From NCBI GenBank assembly GCA_963784805.1, contig CAWASR010000002.1, forward strand, positions 1 through 64,000: DNA of 64,000 bases. Direction: 5' to 3'. The notes beneath the pieces were generated by a model. The model was not told where the DNA came from and did no database searches. It worked only from the letters and a program-made list of their open reading frames with translations. Made by a program: the position numbers and the translations under genes. Positions 35,615 through 43,531 of the stretch are shown piece by piece. How positions within the stretch are numbered: the first letter of the stretch is position 1; each line of letters starts with the position of its first letter. Source of the DNA: Roseiarcus sp963784805 (GTDB taxonomy: Bacteria; Pseudomonadota; Alphaproteobacteria; Rhizobiales; Beijerinckiaceae).

Positions 35615-37075
35615 CTACCTTCGGAACTCCGCCTTCACCGCGCGATAAAGCGCCTTAGATCGTTCCCTCAGTTTGGCGAATTGCGCGGAAAGCTCCGGGT
35701 CGGGCGCGGTCAGGTCCGCGATCTCCGGCTTTTCGCAGACAGTCTCGGCCGGTTCGCCGGTCGCCGCCATTCGGGCGAGGCGCGCGGCGCCCAGGGCCGG
35801 GCCGGTTTCGCCGCCGCGCATGCGCACGATTTCGAATCCGGTCGCGGCGGCGATCATGCGCGCCCACAGCGCGCTTTTCGCCCCGCCGCCGATCAACCCG
35901 ACGCGTCCGAATGTCGCGCCTGCGGCGGCGAGGCAGTCGCGCGCCTCCGCGAGCGTCAGCGCGACACCTTCCATGACCGCACGCGCGACATCGGCGCGCG
36001 TCGTCGCCTCGCTCATGCCGAAAAGCACCCCGCGCGCGTAAGGGTCGTCGAGCGGGGTGCGCTCACCGGAGAGATAGGGCAGAAAGACGAGTTCGGCCGG
36101 GCCGCGATAGCCGGCGGCCGCCTCACGCTCCAGCACGTCCGGCGCGACCCCGGTCAGCCGGCCGGCGAAAGCGAGGGCGCCGGCCCCGTTGAGCATGGCG
36201 GCCATCGCATACCAGCGACCGGGGAGCGCATGGGCGAAGCTGTGCACGAGCCGCTCCGGGGCGCTGATGTAGCGGTCGGAGGCGACGATGAGCTGCGTCG
36301 CGGTTCCGAGCGAAATGAACGCTTCTCCCGGCGCGATGGCGCCGAGGCCGACCGCGCCGACCGCGGCGTCGCCGCCGCCGGCGGCGATCAGCGCGCCGCG
36401 CGGCAGGCCGAGATCGTCGGCGACCGCCGGGCTGATTTTCCCGACCGCCTCAGAGCCTTCAAACAACCGCGGCGCCCAATTGAAATCGGCGTCGCAGACG
36501 GCGATCGCGTGCGCCGACCACGCCCGCGCCGCTTCGTCGAGAAGCCAGGTCCCGGCGGCGTCGCTCAGGTCTGTCCCTCGTTCGCCGCAGAGCGCGAGGC
36601 GGAGATAATCCTTGGGCGCGAGCACGCACACGATCCGGCGGCGATGCTCCGCCTCATTACGGCCCAGCCATAGCAGCTTGGGGCCAGTGAATCCGGGCAT
36701 CGGCCTGACGCCGACGACGCCGGCAAGTCGCGGATGGTCGCGGGCGAGTTCATCGGCCTCGGCGTGCGCCCGCCCGTCGTTGTGAAGAATCGCCGGGCGG
36801 ATCGGCCGATTCGATCGGTCGATAACGACCGCGCCGTGCATCTGGCCGGAAAATCCGATCGCCTTCAGCCCGCCGAGCGCTTTGCCGGACCAAGTCCGCA
36901 GATCAGCGATCACGTCGGCCATTGCCTTGCGCCAGACGTCCGGATCCTGCTCCGACCAGCCGGTTCTCGGCCGGTCAGGCGAATACGACCTCGATGCGGT
37001 CGCCATCGTCGTCCCGCGCTCGTCAGTCAGCAGACCTTTGAGCCCCGAGGTCCCGCAATCCAGCCCGAGATACAT
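35615..37075 (-). CDS. xylB: xylulokinase
   Basis: Phosphorylates D-xylulose to xylulose 5-phosphate using ATP. The 486-residue protein belongs to the FGGY sugar-kinase family: LGLDCGTSGLKGLLTDERG at the N-terminus (phosphate 1 loop), IGFSGQMHGAVVI near residue 75, VLAPKDYLRLALCGE, the signature GEAFISLGTATQLIV, the second phosphate motif GLIGGGAKSALWARM and LNGAGAL. Length and motif order fit XylB closely. It is not accompanied by xylose isomerase or a xylose transporter, so it may serve a pentitol or other pentose route, or salvage. The 118-residue unknown gene lies 51 bp upstream on the same strand. Confidence 0.93.
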   Translation of the reverse strand: MYLGLDCGTSGLKGLLTDERGTTMATASRSYSPDRPRTGWSEQDPDVWRKAMADVIADLRTWSGKALGGLKAIGFSGQMHGAVVIDRSNRPIRPAILHNDGRAHAEADELARDHPRLAGVVGVRPMPGFTGPKLLWLGRNEAEHRRRIVCVLAPKDYLRLALCGERGTDLSDAAGTWLLDEAARAWSAHAIAVCDADFNWAPRLFEGSEAVGKISPAVADDLGLPRGALIAAGGGDAAVGAVGLGAIAPGEAFISLGTATQLIVASDRYISAPERLVHSFAHALPGRWYAMAAMLNGAGALAFAGRLTGVAPDVLEREAAAGYRGPAELVFLPYLSGERTPLDDPYARGVLFGMSEATTRADVARAVMEGVALTLAEARDCLAAAGATFGRVGLIGGGAKSALWARMIAAATGFEIVRMRGGETGPALGAARLARMAATGEPAETVCEKPEIADLTAPDPELSAQFAKLRERSKALYRAVKAEFRR

Positions 37076-37126
37076 GGAAAACGACTGTGCGCCGCGCCCG
37101 GCGTATTGACAAGTTCGGCGTCGCTC

Positions 37127-37483
37127 TCAGTTCGGATGAGCCTCGCCGCCATGGGCCGGAAGCGCAGGCGTCCGCCGGTCGTCGGACGCCGTCGAACTCG
37201 GTTCCACTTTTTCGAGACTGCGCTCCAGGATATAGCGAAGGCCCGAGAGAATGGGCTGATCGGCGCCGCGGGTCGCCTCGTCGACGCCCTCCCAATCGGG
37301 TTCGGCGGCACGGACAGAAAATCGGCGCACGAGACCGGCTGCGAACACGCCGCTTGACATCTGGCGCCGGGCCGCGACGCGCTCGAGATGGCGGGCGAAA
37401 TCGCCGCCGATCGAGGCGACGGCCGCGCGGGCGATGTGGGCGTTGGAGCAGGTCACGACGATTTCGCGAACGATCATGAGCAT
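37127..37483 (-). CDS. conserved hypothetical protein (118 aa)
   Basis: A 118-residue soluble protein starting MLMIVREIVVTCSNAHIARA. The first 60 residues are well patterned (AAVASIGGDFARHLERVAAR), the C-terminus is polar and low-complexity. It is on the same strand and 51 bp upstream of xylB, so the two may be co-transcribed from the 37484-37802 region. No family recognised; no signal peptide or membrane helix. Confidence 0.6.
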   Translation of the reverse strand: MLMIVREIVVTCSNAHIARAAVASIGGDFARHLERVAARRQMSSGVFAAGLVRRFSVRAAEPDWEGVDEATRGADQPILSGLRYILERSLEKVEPSSTASDDRRTPALPAHGGEAHPN

Positions 37484-37802
37484 CCCTCCCTCCGCAAACT
37501 CGGGCGATCCAATTAGTTTCGAACAAGGCTTATGACGACTGAATTTGTCCTCAGCATGTCATTGTGCCTAGCGGTCATTAATTTTTGTTCACATGTGGGC
37601 GCTCAGGAGGTAGATGCAATGTTTTGTCAATGTTCTGTCACATTCGATCTTGTGCGACGCAACATCAAATATACGATTTGATCTTCCAACCGCGTAGGTT
37701 GTGTCAAGGCGAGAGCTTGGCGGAAATTTGACCTTCCTCGCCTAATTCTTGACGTCGTTACTATGCGGAAGGCGATATTGTCCGACAATCAGGCGCCACG
37801 GG
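37484..37802. other. AT-rich intergenic region upstream of the 118-aa gene
   Basis: Roughly 320 bp, clearly more AT-rich than flanking genes, between the 118-residue gene and the glycosyltransferase stop. It should contain the xylB-side promoter. Besides the inverted repeat at 37664-37682 I see no gene, RNA or mobile element. Confidence 0.4.
37664..37682. promoter_or_regulatory. inverted repeat, possible operator
   Basis: ATCAAAT (37664-37670) and ATTTGAT (37676-37682) form a perfect 7-bp inverted repeat with a 5-bp spacer, about 180 bp upstream of the 118-aa/xylB pair. This could be a dimer-binding operator; it could also be chance in AT-rich DNA. Confidence 0.3.
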
Positions 37803-38723
37803 TCAGCGCCGGAGCAGCAGGCGGTTGCACTCGACAAAGCGCCAGACGCGGACCCGGAACAAGACGCCGATCGCCTTCAGACGGTCCCGCGCGTTCGACA
37901 GTTTCTGGGACCGAGCGATGACGAGCCAATGCGCGAACGGCGACGCGAGAATGGCGAAACTCCGCAAAAACCAGACGGCGCGGCCGTTCGGCCGCTCGAT
38001 AGTCGCGGCGAACGCCTCGCGTGAGGCTTTGCGCCACTTCTGGGTGAGTTCGGCCCAGTCGCGCCTCGCCGGATGGGAGACGACGACGTCGGAATCGTAA
38101 TGGAAGCGATACCCGGCCGCGATCGCCCGTTTGCCCCAGTCCAAATCTTCCGCGACCTCGCCGCGAAAGCCGCCGACGCGGTCGAAGATTTCGCGCGAGA
38201 CGAACATGTTGCCCGAGCCGGAAAAGCCGACCTGCTCGATGTAGCGTTTGAAATTGAACGCAAATACTTTTTCGAACGCCTCGACCGCGGTCGGGCGCGC
38301 CGGATCTTCGACGTCGACATCGACCTGACCGCCGACAATCTCGGCGCTCGACAGGGCGGCCAGGCCGCGTTCGAGCCAGGTCGGGCTCGGCCGGCAATCG
38401 GAATCGATGAAGGCGAGAAAACGGCCGCGCGACGCTTGCACCGCGGCGTTGCGCGCCGCGCCCGCGCCCTGGATTGGCGCCGGTATGACCCGGGCGAGCC
38501 CACCGCACACGCGCTCGACATCCGCAAGCCCGCAGCGAGAATTGTTGTCGGCGACCACGATCTCGAACTGGCCGCGCGGCAGCGTCTGCGCCGCCAGCAA
38601 GCCTATACATCGTTCGAGATTGGCGAGGTCGTTATAATGGGGGATAATCACCGAGACGGTGGGCGCGGATGGGTCGGGCCGCGGAGACGTCTCGAGGCTG
38701 TTGGCGGATGGCTCGTTCCCCAT
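37803..38723 (-). CDS. glycosyltransferase family 2
   Basis: A 306-residue GT-A-fold glycosyltransferase. ATG 38723 gives MGNEPSANSLETS; the longer form to 38840 is unlikely. Family motifs are SVIIPHYNDLANLERCI (nucleotide-sugar site), VVADNNSRCG, RNAAVQASRGRFLAFIDSDC with the DxD metal site (IDSDC), and EDLDWGKRAIAAGYR, the catalytic-base region of GT2. No membrane helix is clear; it probably works on the inner membrane face. No polysaccharide gene cluster is adjacent, so the acceptor cannot be predicted. Confidence 0.88.
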   Translation of the reverse strand: MGNEPSANSLETSPRPDPSAPTVSVIIPHYNDLANLERCIGLLAAQTLPRGQFEIVVADNNSRCGLADVERVCGGLARVIPAPIQGAGAARNAAVQASRGRFLAFIDSDCRPSPTWLERGLAALSSAEIVGGQVDVDVEDPARPTAVEAFEKVFAFNFKRYIEQVGFSGSGNMFVSREIFDRVGGFRGEVAEDLDWGKRAIAAGYRFHYDSDVVVSHPARRDWAELTQKWRKASREAFAATIERPNGRAVWFLRSFAILASPFAHWLVIARSQKLSNARDRLKAIGVLFRVRVWRFVECNRLLLRR

Positions 38724-38840
38724 GATGTCTCGCGCGGCTGGCGTTTCCGGTGGGCAGGGCGGTGGGCGGCCCGCCTGATCCGCGGCCGCAGCGGCGACTA
38801 TCACGACGACGCCAACTCCGGCAAGCGGACGCCGGCGCAC

Positions 38841-39569
38841 TCAGTTTCGTAATGCGTCGACCCGCGCTTGGAGCGCGCGCGCTTCCGCCCCGCTCATCGC
38901 CTCGCGCGGGTTATCGATCCGGATTTCGCCGATTACGCGCGCAGGGCGGGACGAAAGCACGAAAATGCGGTCGGCGAGACGGATCGCTTCGCCGACGTCG
39001 TGAGTGACGAGAACGGTCGTCACTTCGCGCCTGGCGACGAGCGCGGCGAGTTCGCCCTCCAAGGCCATCGCGAGCGGCGCGTCGAGCGAGACAAAGGGTT
39101 CGTCGAGCAGCAGAAGGGCCGGCCTGACCGCGAAGGCGCGCGCCAGCGACACGCGACGCGCCAAACCAACCGACAATTCGCCCGGATAGTGCGCGCGATG
39201 CTCGGCAAGACCGAGCGGCGCGAGCAGCGCGTCCAGCTCGGCCTCGCTCGCAAGCGGCGCGGCGAGGCGAATGTTGTCCTCGACGCTCCGCCATGGCAAG
39301 AGCCGCGGCTCCTGGAACGCCATCCCGAGCGGACCCGGCGGACGCCGGACCACGCCGTCGTAACGATCGTCGAGCCCGGCGATAATGCGCATCAGCGTCG
39401 ACTTGCCGCAGCCCGAAGGGCCGATCAGCGCGCCGATACGTCCCGCTTCGAGGCGAAAGGCCAGATCGCAAATGACCTCGACCGTTTGCCCGGACGCGTT
39501 GCCGTGGCGCTTTCGCGCCACGCGGACGTCAAGCGGGCCTGGGCCGCCAGCGGGAAGTTCTGCGTTCAA
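38841..39569 (-). CDS. ABC importer ATP-binding protein (SsuB/TauB/NrtD type)
   Basis: Cytoplasmic ATPase of a nitrate/sulfonate/taurine-type importer. The 242-residue chain shows Walker A GPSGCGKST (about residues 52-60), the Q-loop MAFQEPRLLPW, a degenerate signature LSVGLARR in place of LSGGxxQR, Walker B LLLLDEPF, and the D-loop/H-loop sequence LVTHDVGEAIRLADRI. Annotated from a TTG at 39569, which overlaps the permease by 41 bp; a GTG at 39521, seven bases past the permease stop, is an attractive alternative. It is the last gene of the five-gene operon 42895-38841. Confidence 0.9.
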   Translation of the reverse strand: MNAELPAGGPGPLDVRVARKRHGNASGQTVEVICDLAFRLEAGRIGALIGPSGCGKSTLMRIIAGLDDRYDGVVRRPPGPLGMAFQEPRLLPWRSVEDNIRLAAPLASEAELDALLAPLGLAEHRAHYPGELSVGLARRVSLARAFAVRPALLLLDEPFVSLDAPLAMALEGELAALVARREVTTVLVTHDVGEAIRLADRIFVLSSRPARVIGEIRIDNPREAMSGAEARALQARVDALRN

Positions 39570-40269
39570 GGGGCTGCACCACGAAGGCTTCGATCATGAG
39601 CATAAGCGCCGCGAAGGGCAACGCGTAAGCGAGCAGAAGCGGGACGTCGAAAAGCTGGAACGCCACGCCGATCTTGAACCCGACCCCGTTGGGGCGGCCG
39701 AGAAGCTCGACCACCAGCACGATCTTCCACACCAGCGACAGACCGGTTCGCGTCGCCGCCGCGAAATAGGGCGCGAGCTGAGGCAGCACGACGTGACGCA
39801 GCCGCTTCGGCCCCGAGAAGGCAAAGACGCGCGCCATCTCGTCGAGGCCGGCGTCGAGGGCGCGCACGCCTTCGCGTATCGTCACCGTCGCGTTGGGCAG
39901 CTTGTTGAGCGCCACCGCCGCGATCGCCGCCGTCTCGTTGAGGCCGACCCAGATATAGGCGAGCACGATAATGACGAGGGCCGGCAGGTTGAGCAGCACC
40001 ACGACCCACGGATCGGCCAGTCGGTCGAGTAGCGCGTGCCGGCCCATCATGTAGCCGAGCGCCGAGCCGGCCGCCATCGCCAGCGCGAATGCGGCGGCGA
40101 CCCGCGCAAGGCTGACGGCGAGCGCGGCCGGCAACGCCCCGGTCATCGTCTCGGCCCTCATTGTCGCCAAAACCGTCAACGGCCCCGGGAGCAGCCGCGG
40201 ATCGGCGAAGTGGGCGGCGACCTGCCACAGCGCAACCAGCGTGAGAACCGAAATCAGTCGAAGAGCCAC
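39529..40269 (-). CDS. ABC importer permease (SsuC/TauC type)
   Basis: Inner-membrane permease, 246 aa, about six hydrophobic helices. The GTG at 40269 is chosen because it follows the binding-protein stop by 10 bp and starts a typical N-terminal helix (ALRLISVLTLVALWQVAAHF). The EAA-like coupling loop is seen in ALDAGLDEMARVFAFSGPKR near residue 150, in the nitrate/sulfonate/bicarbonate subfamily layout. It forms an importer with the ATPase (38841) and the binding protein (40280). Substrate unknown. Confidence 0.88.
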   Translation of the reverse strand: MALRLISVLTLVALWQVAAHFADPRLLPGPLTVLATMRAETMTGALPAALAVSLARVAAAFALAMAAGSALGYMMGRHALLDRLADPWVVVLLNLPALVIIVLAYIWVGLNETAAIAAVALNKLPNATVTIREGVRALDAGLDEMARVFAFSGPKRLRHVVLPQLAPYFAAATRTGLSLVWKIVLVVELLGRPNGVGFKIGVAFQLFDVPLLLAYALPFAALMLMIEAFVVQPLERRTSRWRPRPA

Positions 40270-40279
40270 GCCGTCCGTC

Positions 40280-41269
40280 TCAACGAGGGTCGTAGAACAG
40301 GCCGGTGTCGAGTTTCCTCGCGCCGCCGACCAATGCCTTGCCCCCAACCTCCGCCATCGCCAGAAACAGCGCCTTGGCGTCGGCGGCCTCCGCGGCGACC
40401 GGCCGCTTTGGCACGCCGTCCAGATAGCGTCGCCTGTAGACGGCGAACGCGGCGTCGTCCTTGATATTCAGCCGTTCCTTGATCGGGTCCCAAGCGTTCG
40501 GGTTGTTGGCCAGCGTCTCCTGGGTCCTCGCCAAGGCCGCGAAAAAGCGCCGCAGCGCATCTTCGTGACTGTCGGCGAAGCTCTCGCGGAACACATACCC
40601 GGTCATCGCGACCGGCCCTGTCGCGCCCAGCGTCTTTTCGACGTCCACCATGTCGATCGCCCGCCTGTAGCCGTGCGATTCCAGATCGGCGCAGAAGTTC
40701 CAGAATTCGAGCGCCGATTCGACCTCGCCCTGGCGGAAAATCTCGCCGATCAGGGGCGGAGCGCCATAGGCGATGCGTTTGTTCGCCGCCAGATCGACGC
40801 CCTCCCGCCTGGCGGCGGCCTGCAGCATGAGCCAGCTCTTGTCGAGCGGTCCGCCTGCGACTCCGATCGAACGGCCGGCGAGATCAGCGATCGAGTGGAT
40901 CGGCGAGTCCTTTTTCACCATCACCGCGCCGACCGCTGTCGAATAGGGCGCGAACACGAGCTTGTCGCCGAGCGTGCGCTCGCGCTGAACCCAAAGCCAA
41001 TCGGAGACGATCATATCCGCCGCGCCGCCCTTCAATGCGATCTTGCCGGCCTCAGTCGAGGCGAGCTGCGTCGTCTCGATGTCGAGATCGGCCGCCCTGT
41101 CGAAACCGTGAGCCTTCATGACCGCGATTTCCCAGGCGACCGTGCCTGTCATCTGGATCGCCAAGCGGATCGTATCGGCGGCTTGCGCGGCGCCCGAAAG
41201 GCAAACGCATGCGATGACGGCGACGGCCGAAATCGTAATCCTCCTGGCCTTCGTCATTCGTCGTCCCAT
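40280..41269 (-). CDS. ABC transporter substrate-binding protein (NMT1/SsuA-like)
   Basis: Periplasmic binding protein, 329 aa, with a clear Sec signal (RRITISAVAVIACVCLSGAA, cleavage after AQA near residue 30). The mature part resembles the NMT1/taurine/sulfonate group: DTIRLAIQMTGTVAWE, IETTQLASTEAGKIALKGGA, then SIGVAGGPLDKSWLMLQAA. It lies 10 bp downstream of the ABC-2 permease and 10 bp upstream of its own permease, embedded in an operon with two different transporter types. The ligand is not predictable from sequence alone; aromatic or C1-related compounds, metals or thiamine-like ligands are all compatible with the fold. Confidence 0.85.
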   Translation of the reverse strand: MGRRMTKARRITISAVAVIACVCLSGAAQAADTIRLAIQMTGTVAWEIAVMKAHGFDRAADLDIETTQLASTEAGKIALKGGAADMIVSDWLWVQRERTLGDKLVFAPYSTAVGAVMVKKDSPIHSIADLAGRSIGVAGGPLDKSWLMLQAAARREGVDLAANKRIAYGAPPLIGEIFRQGEVESALEFWNFCADLESHGYRRAIDMVDVEKTLGATGPVAMTGYVFRESFADSHEDALRRFFAALARTQETLANNPNAWDPIKERLNIKDDAAFAVYRRRYLDGVPKRPVAAEAADAKALFLAMAEVGGKALVGGARKLDTGLFYDPR

Positions 41270-41279
41270 GGTCGACCGG

Positions 41280-42116
41280 TCATCCGCCCCGCCGCATCAG
41301 CATGCCGCGCGCCGGATCGTAAGCGATCACGGCGGCGGCGAGAAACACCACGGTGCATCCGACGACGACCGCGAGCGACATCGGGTCCACCTTGCCATAG
41401 AAGGCGAAACGGATCAGCTCGACCGCATAGGTGAAGGGATTGAGCGCGCAGACGGTCGCGAGCCACGGGCTTCCCTGCTGCACCCGCCACAATGGATAGA
41501 GAGCGGTGGAGGCGAAGAACATCGGGAAAATGACGAAATTCATTACGCCGGCGAAGTTCTCCAGTTGCCTGATGAGCGAGGAAAGCACCATGCCCAGCGC
41601 GCCCATCATCAAGCCCGAAAGCATAAGCGCCGGCAGGATGGTTAGATAACCCCACGGCGTCGCGGGCTCGATATCCCAGAAATAGGCGATCAGAAGATAG
41701 GCGTAAACTTGGAGAATGGAGACCGCGACCCCGGCGACGAGTTTGGAGGTCAGCAGGAACCAGCGCGGCGCCGGACTGACCAGCAACATGCGCATCGAGC
41801 CCATCTCGCGGTCGTAGACCATCGACAGCGACGATTGCATGCCATTGAATAGTTGAATCATCGCAATGAGGCCGGGCGTGATGTAGACGTCGTAGAGAAC
41901 ATAGGTCTCGTAGGGCGGGATGATCGAAACGCCGAGCGTCTGGCGAAAGCCGGCGGCGAAGATGAAGAGCCATACCAGCGGCCTCACCAGCGCGGAAATG
42001 AATCTTTCGCGCTGGTGCAGAAAGCGCAGACTCTCGCGCCAGACGATGCCTTGCATGCAGATGAGATAGGCGCGAAGCCCGAAGCGGCGCCGTGCGGCGG
42101 AAGCGCTCGCGCTCAC
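41280..42116 (-). CDS. ABC-2 type permease (PedC/LutF-like)
   Basis: A 278-residue ABC-2 membrane protein with six predicted helices. The sequence (GIVWRESLRFLHQRERFISA, then ALVRPLVWLFIFAAGFRQ and IIPPYETYVLYDVYITPGLI, then FNGMQSSLSMVYDREMGSMR) closely follows the permease subunit of the PQQ-dependent alcohol dehydrogenase-linked ABC system (PedC in Pseudomonas putida, LutF-type in Methylobacterium), from memory of those families. The GTG start at 42116 shares a 4-bp overlap with the ATPase stop, so the two are translationally coupled. In the characterised systems this transporter is required for lanthanide-dependent growth; that role here is inference. Confidence 0.85.
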   Translation of the reverse strand: MSASASAARRRFGLRAYLICMQGIVWRESLRFLHQRERFISALVRPLVWLFIFAAGFRQTLGVSIIPPYETYVLYDVYITPGLIAMIQLFNGMQSSLSMVYDREMGSMRMLLVSPAPRWFLLTSKLVAGVAVSILQVYAYLLIAYFWDIEPATPWGYLTILPALMLSGLMMGALGMVLSSLIRQLENFAGVMNFVIFPMFFASTALYPLWRVQQGSPWLATVCALNPFTYAVELIRFAFYGKVDPMSLAVVVGCTVVFLAAAVIAYDPARGMLMRRGG

Positions 42117-42895
42117 GAATCCTCCTCCTCGCCGGCGTCGTCGGTCAATTTGGCGAACGCCTCGCCGATCGATTTGGCGGCCGCAGCCTCCACCACCGCT
42201 CGGGCGCTGTCCGACGCCAGCACCCGGCCCCGGTGCAGCACGATGACGCTATCCTGGTCACGAACCTCGTCGACGAGATGGGTCGTCCACAGAACGCCGA
42301 CGCCATCCCCGGTCACCAGAGCCCGCACCAGCGCGAGAATGTCCGCGCGAGCCTTGATGTCGAGGCCGGCGGTCGGTTCGTCGAGTAGCATGAGCCGCGG
42401 GCGATGCATGAGCGCGCGCACGATCTCTATGCGCCGCATCTGACCGCCGGAGAGATAGCGGGTCCGCTCGCCCAGCCGGTCGGCCAGTCCGGCGCGCGCG
42501 ACCAGTTCGCGTGCGCGGGAGCGGGCCTCGGCGCGGCCTATGCCATGGAGCGCGCCCTGGTACAGCATATTCTGCTCGACGCTGAGATCGGGGTCGAGCG
42601 TGCGGCTCTGAAAGACGACCCCGAGTTCGGCTAGGGCAGGGCCGCTGTCGCGCGCAATGTCATGGCCGAATATGCGGACCGCGCCGGCGCCGCACGCATA
42701 AAGATGGGTCACGATCGAGAACAGGGTGCTTTTGCCTGCGCCGTTCAGGCCGAGCAGCACGACGAACGTCGCCGGCTCGACCACGAAGCTGACGTCGTCG
42801 AGCGCCCTGCGCGCGCCATAGGCATGCGACACATGCTCGACCTCGAGAGCGGGTTCAGCATCCGTCAGTCCGGGAGAAGAAGCGCGGTCGATCAT
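42113..42895 (-). CDS. ABC transporter ATP-binding protein (PedB/LutE-like)
   Basis: A 260-residue ATPase partnering the ABC-2 permease. Walker A is GLNGAGKST (about residue 49), Q-loop VVFQSRTLDPDLSVEQ, signature LSGGQMRRIEI and Walker B LMLLDEPTAGLD, followed by the switch His in WTTHLVDEV. The LFSIVTHLYACGAGAVRIFG stretch and the ELGVVFQSRTLDPDLS segment match the ATP subunit of the PQQ-alcohol-dehydrogenase ABC system. First gene of the operon; promoter in the 108-bp gap before the divergent gene at 43004. Confidence 0.9.
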   Translation of the reverse strand: MIDRASSPGLTDAEPALEVEHVSHAYGARRALDDVSFVVEPATFVVLLGLNGAGKSTLFSIVTHLYACGAGAVRIFGHDIARDSGPALAELGVVFQSRTLDPDLSVEQNMLYQGALHGIGRAEARSRARELVARAGLADRLGERTRYLSGGQMRRIEIVRALMHRPRLMLLDEPTAGLDIKARADILALVRALVTGDGVGVLWTTHLVDEVRDQDSVIVLHRGRVLASDSARAVVEAAAAKSIGEAFAKLTDDAGEEEDS

Positions 42896-43003
42896 TGACT
42901 GGCGGGCGCCGCATCGGGACGTTGCATCAGGCCGCGCCGGGCGTCATGATCGGCCGCTCCAGCGGCCGTCGGACGAATCCGCCGCGATTCAATAGGACGA
43001 ACG

Positions 43004-43342
43004 ATGAAACTCACGCTTCCTCTTGCCCTCGCAGCAATGGTGAGCGCGCATCCGGCGGCGTCGAAGGACACGCGGTTCTGGAACCTGACCACCTCGACCG
43101 TCAAATCGCTCGAACTCGCGCCTTCCGGCACGACCGCCTTCGGTCCGAACCAATGCGCCAACGATCCCGACGGCGCCGTCGAGCATGACGAGCGGGTCAA
43201 GGTCACCGGCGTCACGACCGGCTGGTACGACGCGCGGCTTGCGCTGGCCGACGGGCGCAGATGCATGGCGAAAAATCTGAGGGTCGAAGCAGGCAAACCG
43301 TTCGCCATCGAGGAGAAGGACCTCGTCAAGTGCACGAAGTGA
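43004..43342 (+). CDS. small secreted protein of unknown function
   Basis: A 112-residue exported protein: signal peptide MKLTLPLALAAMVSAHPAAS, then a mature domain of about 90 residues (DTRFWNLTTSTVKSLELAPS, followed by FGPNQCANDP, a WYDARLALADGRRCMAK region and a final Cys). Three cysteines are visible, and the domain is probably beta-rich. No named family is recognised. It is transcribed divergently from the PedB/PedC-type transporter operon and upstream of soxBDAG; the shared promoter gap suggests co-regulation with the transporter. Confidence 0.75.
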   Translation: MKLTLPLALAAMVSAHPAASKDTRFWNLTTSTVKSLELAPSGTTAFGPNQCANDPDGAVEHDERVKVTGVTTGWYDARLALADGRRCMAKNLRVEAGKPFAIEEKDLVKCTK

Positions 43343-43531
43343 GTTCTGGCTAGCAGCTTGACCGACCGGCGTCACCCCTTCCTGGCATGAATGTTCGGCG
43401 ATCAGGGAGGCCGCACAAGGGCGGAGCGGCATATCGGGAAAAAATCGGCCTCCGCCGCGAAATAGTTCTCGCAATTGCGGACGGAAACCGCCAACTTCGG
43501 CGAAAATGCGACTCTCGAGGGCTCGCCGACG

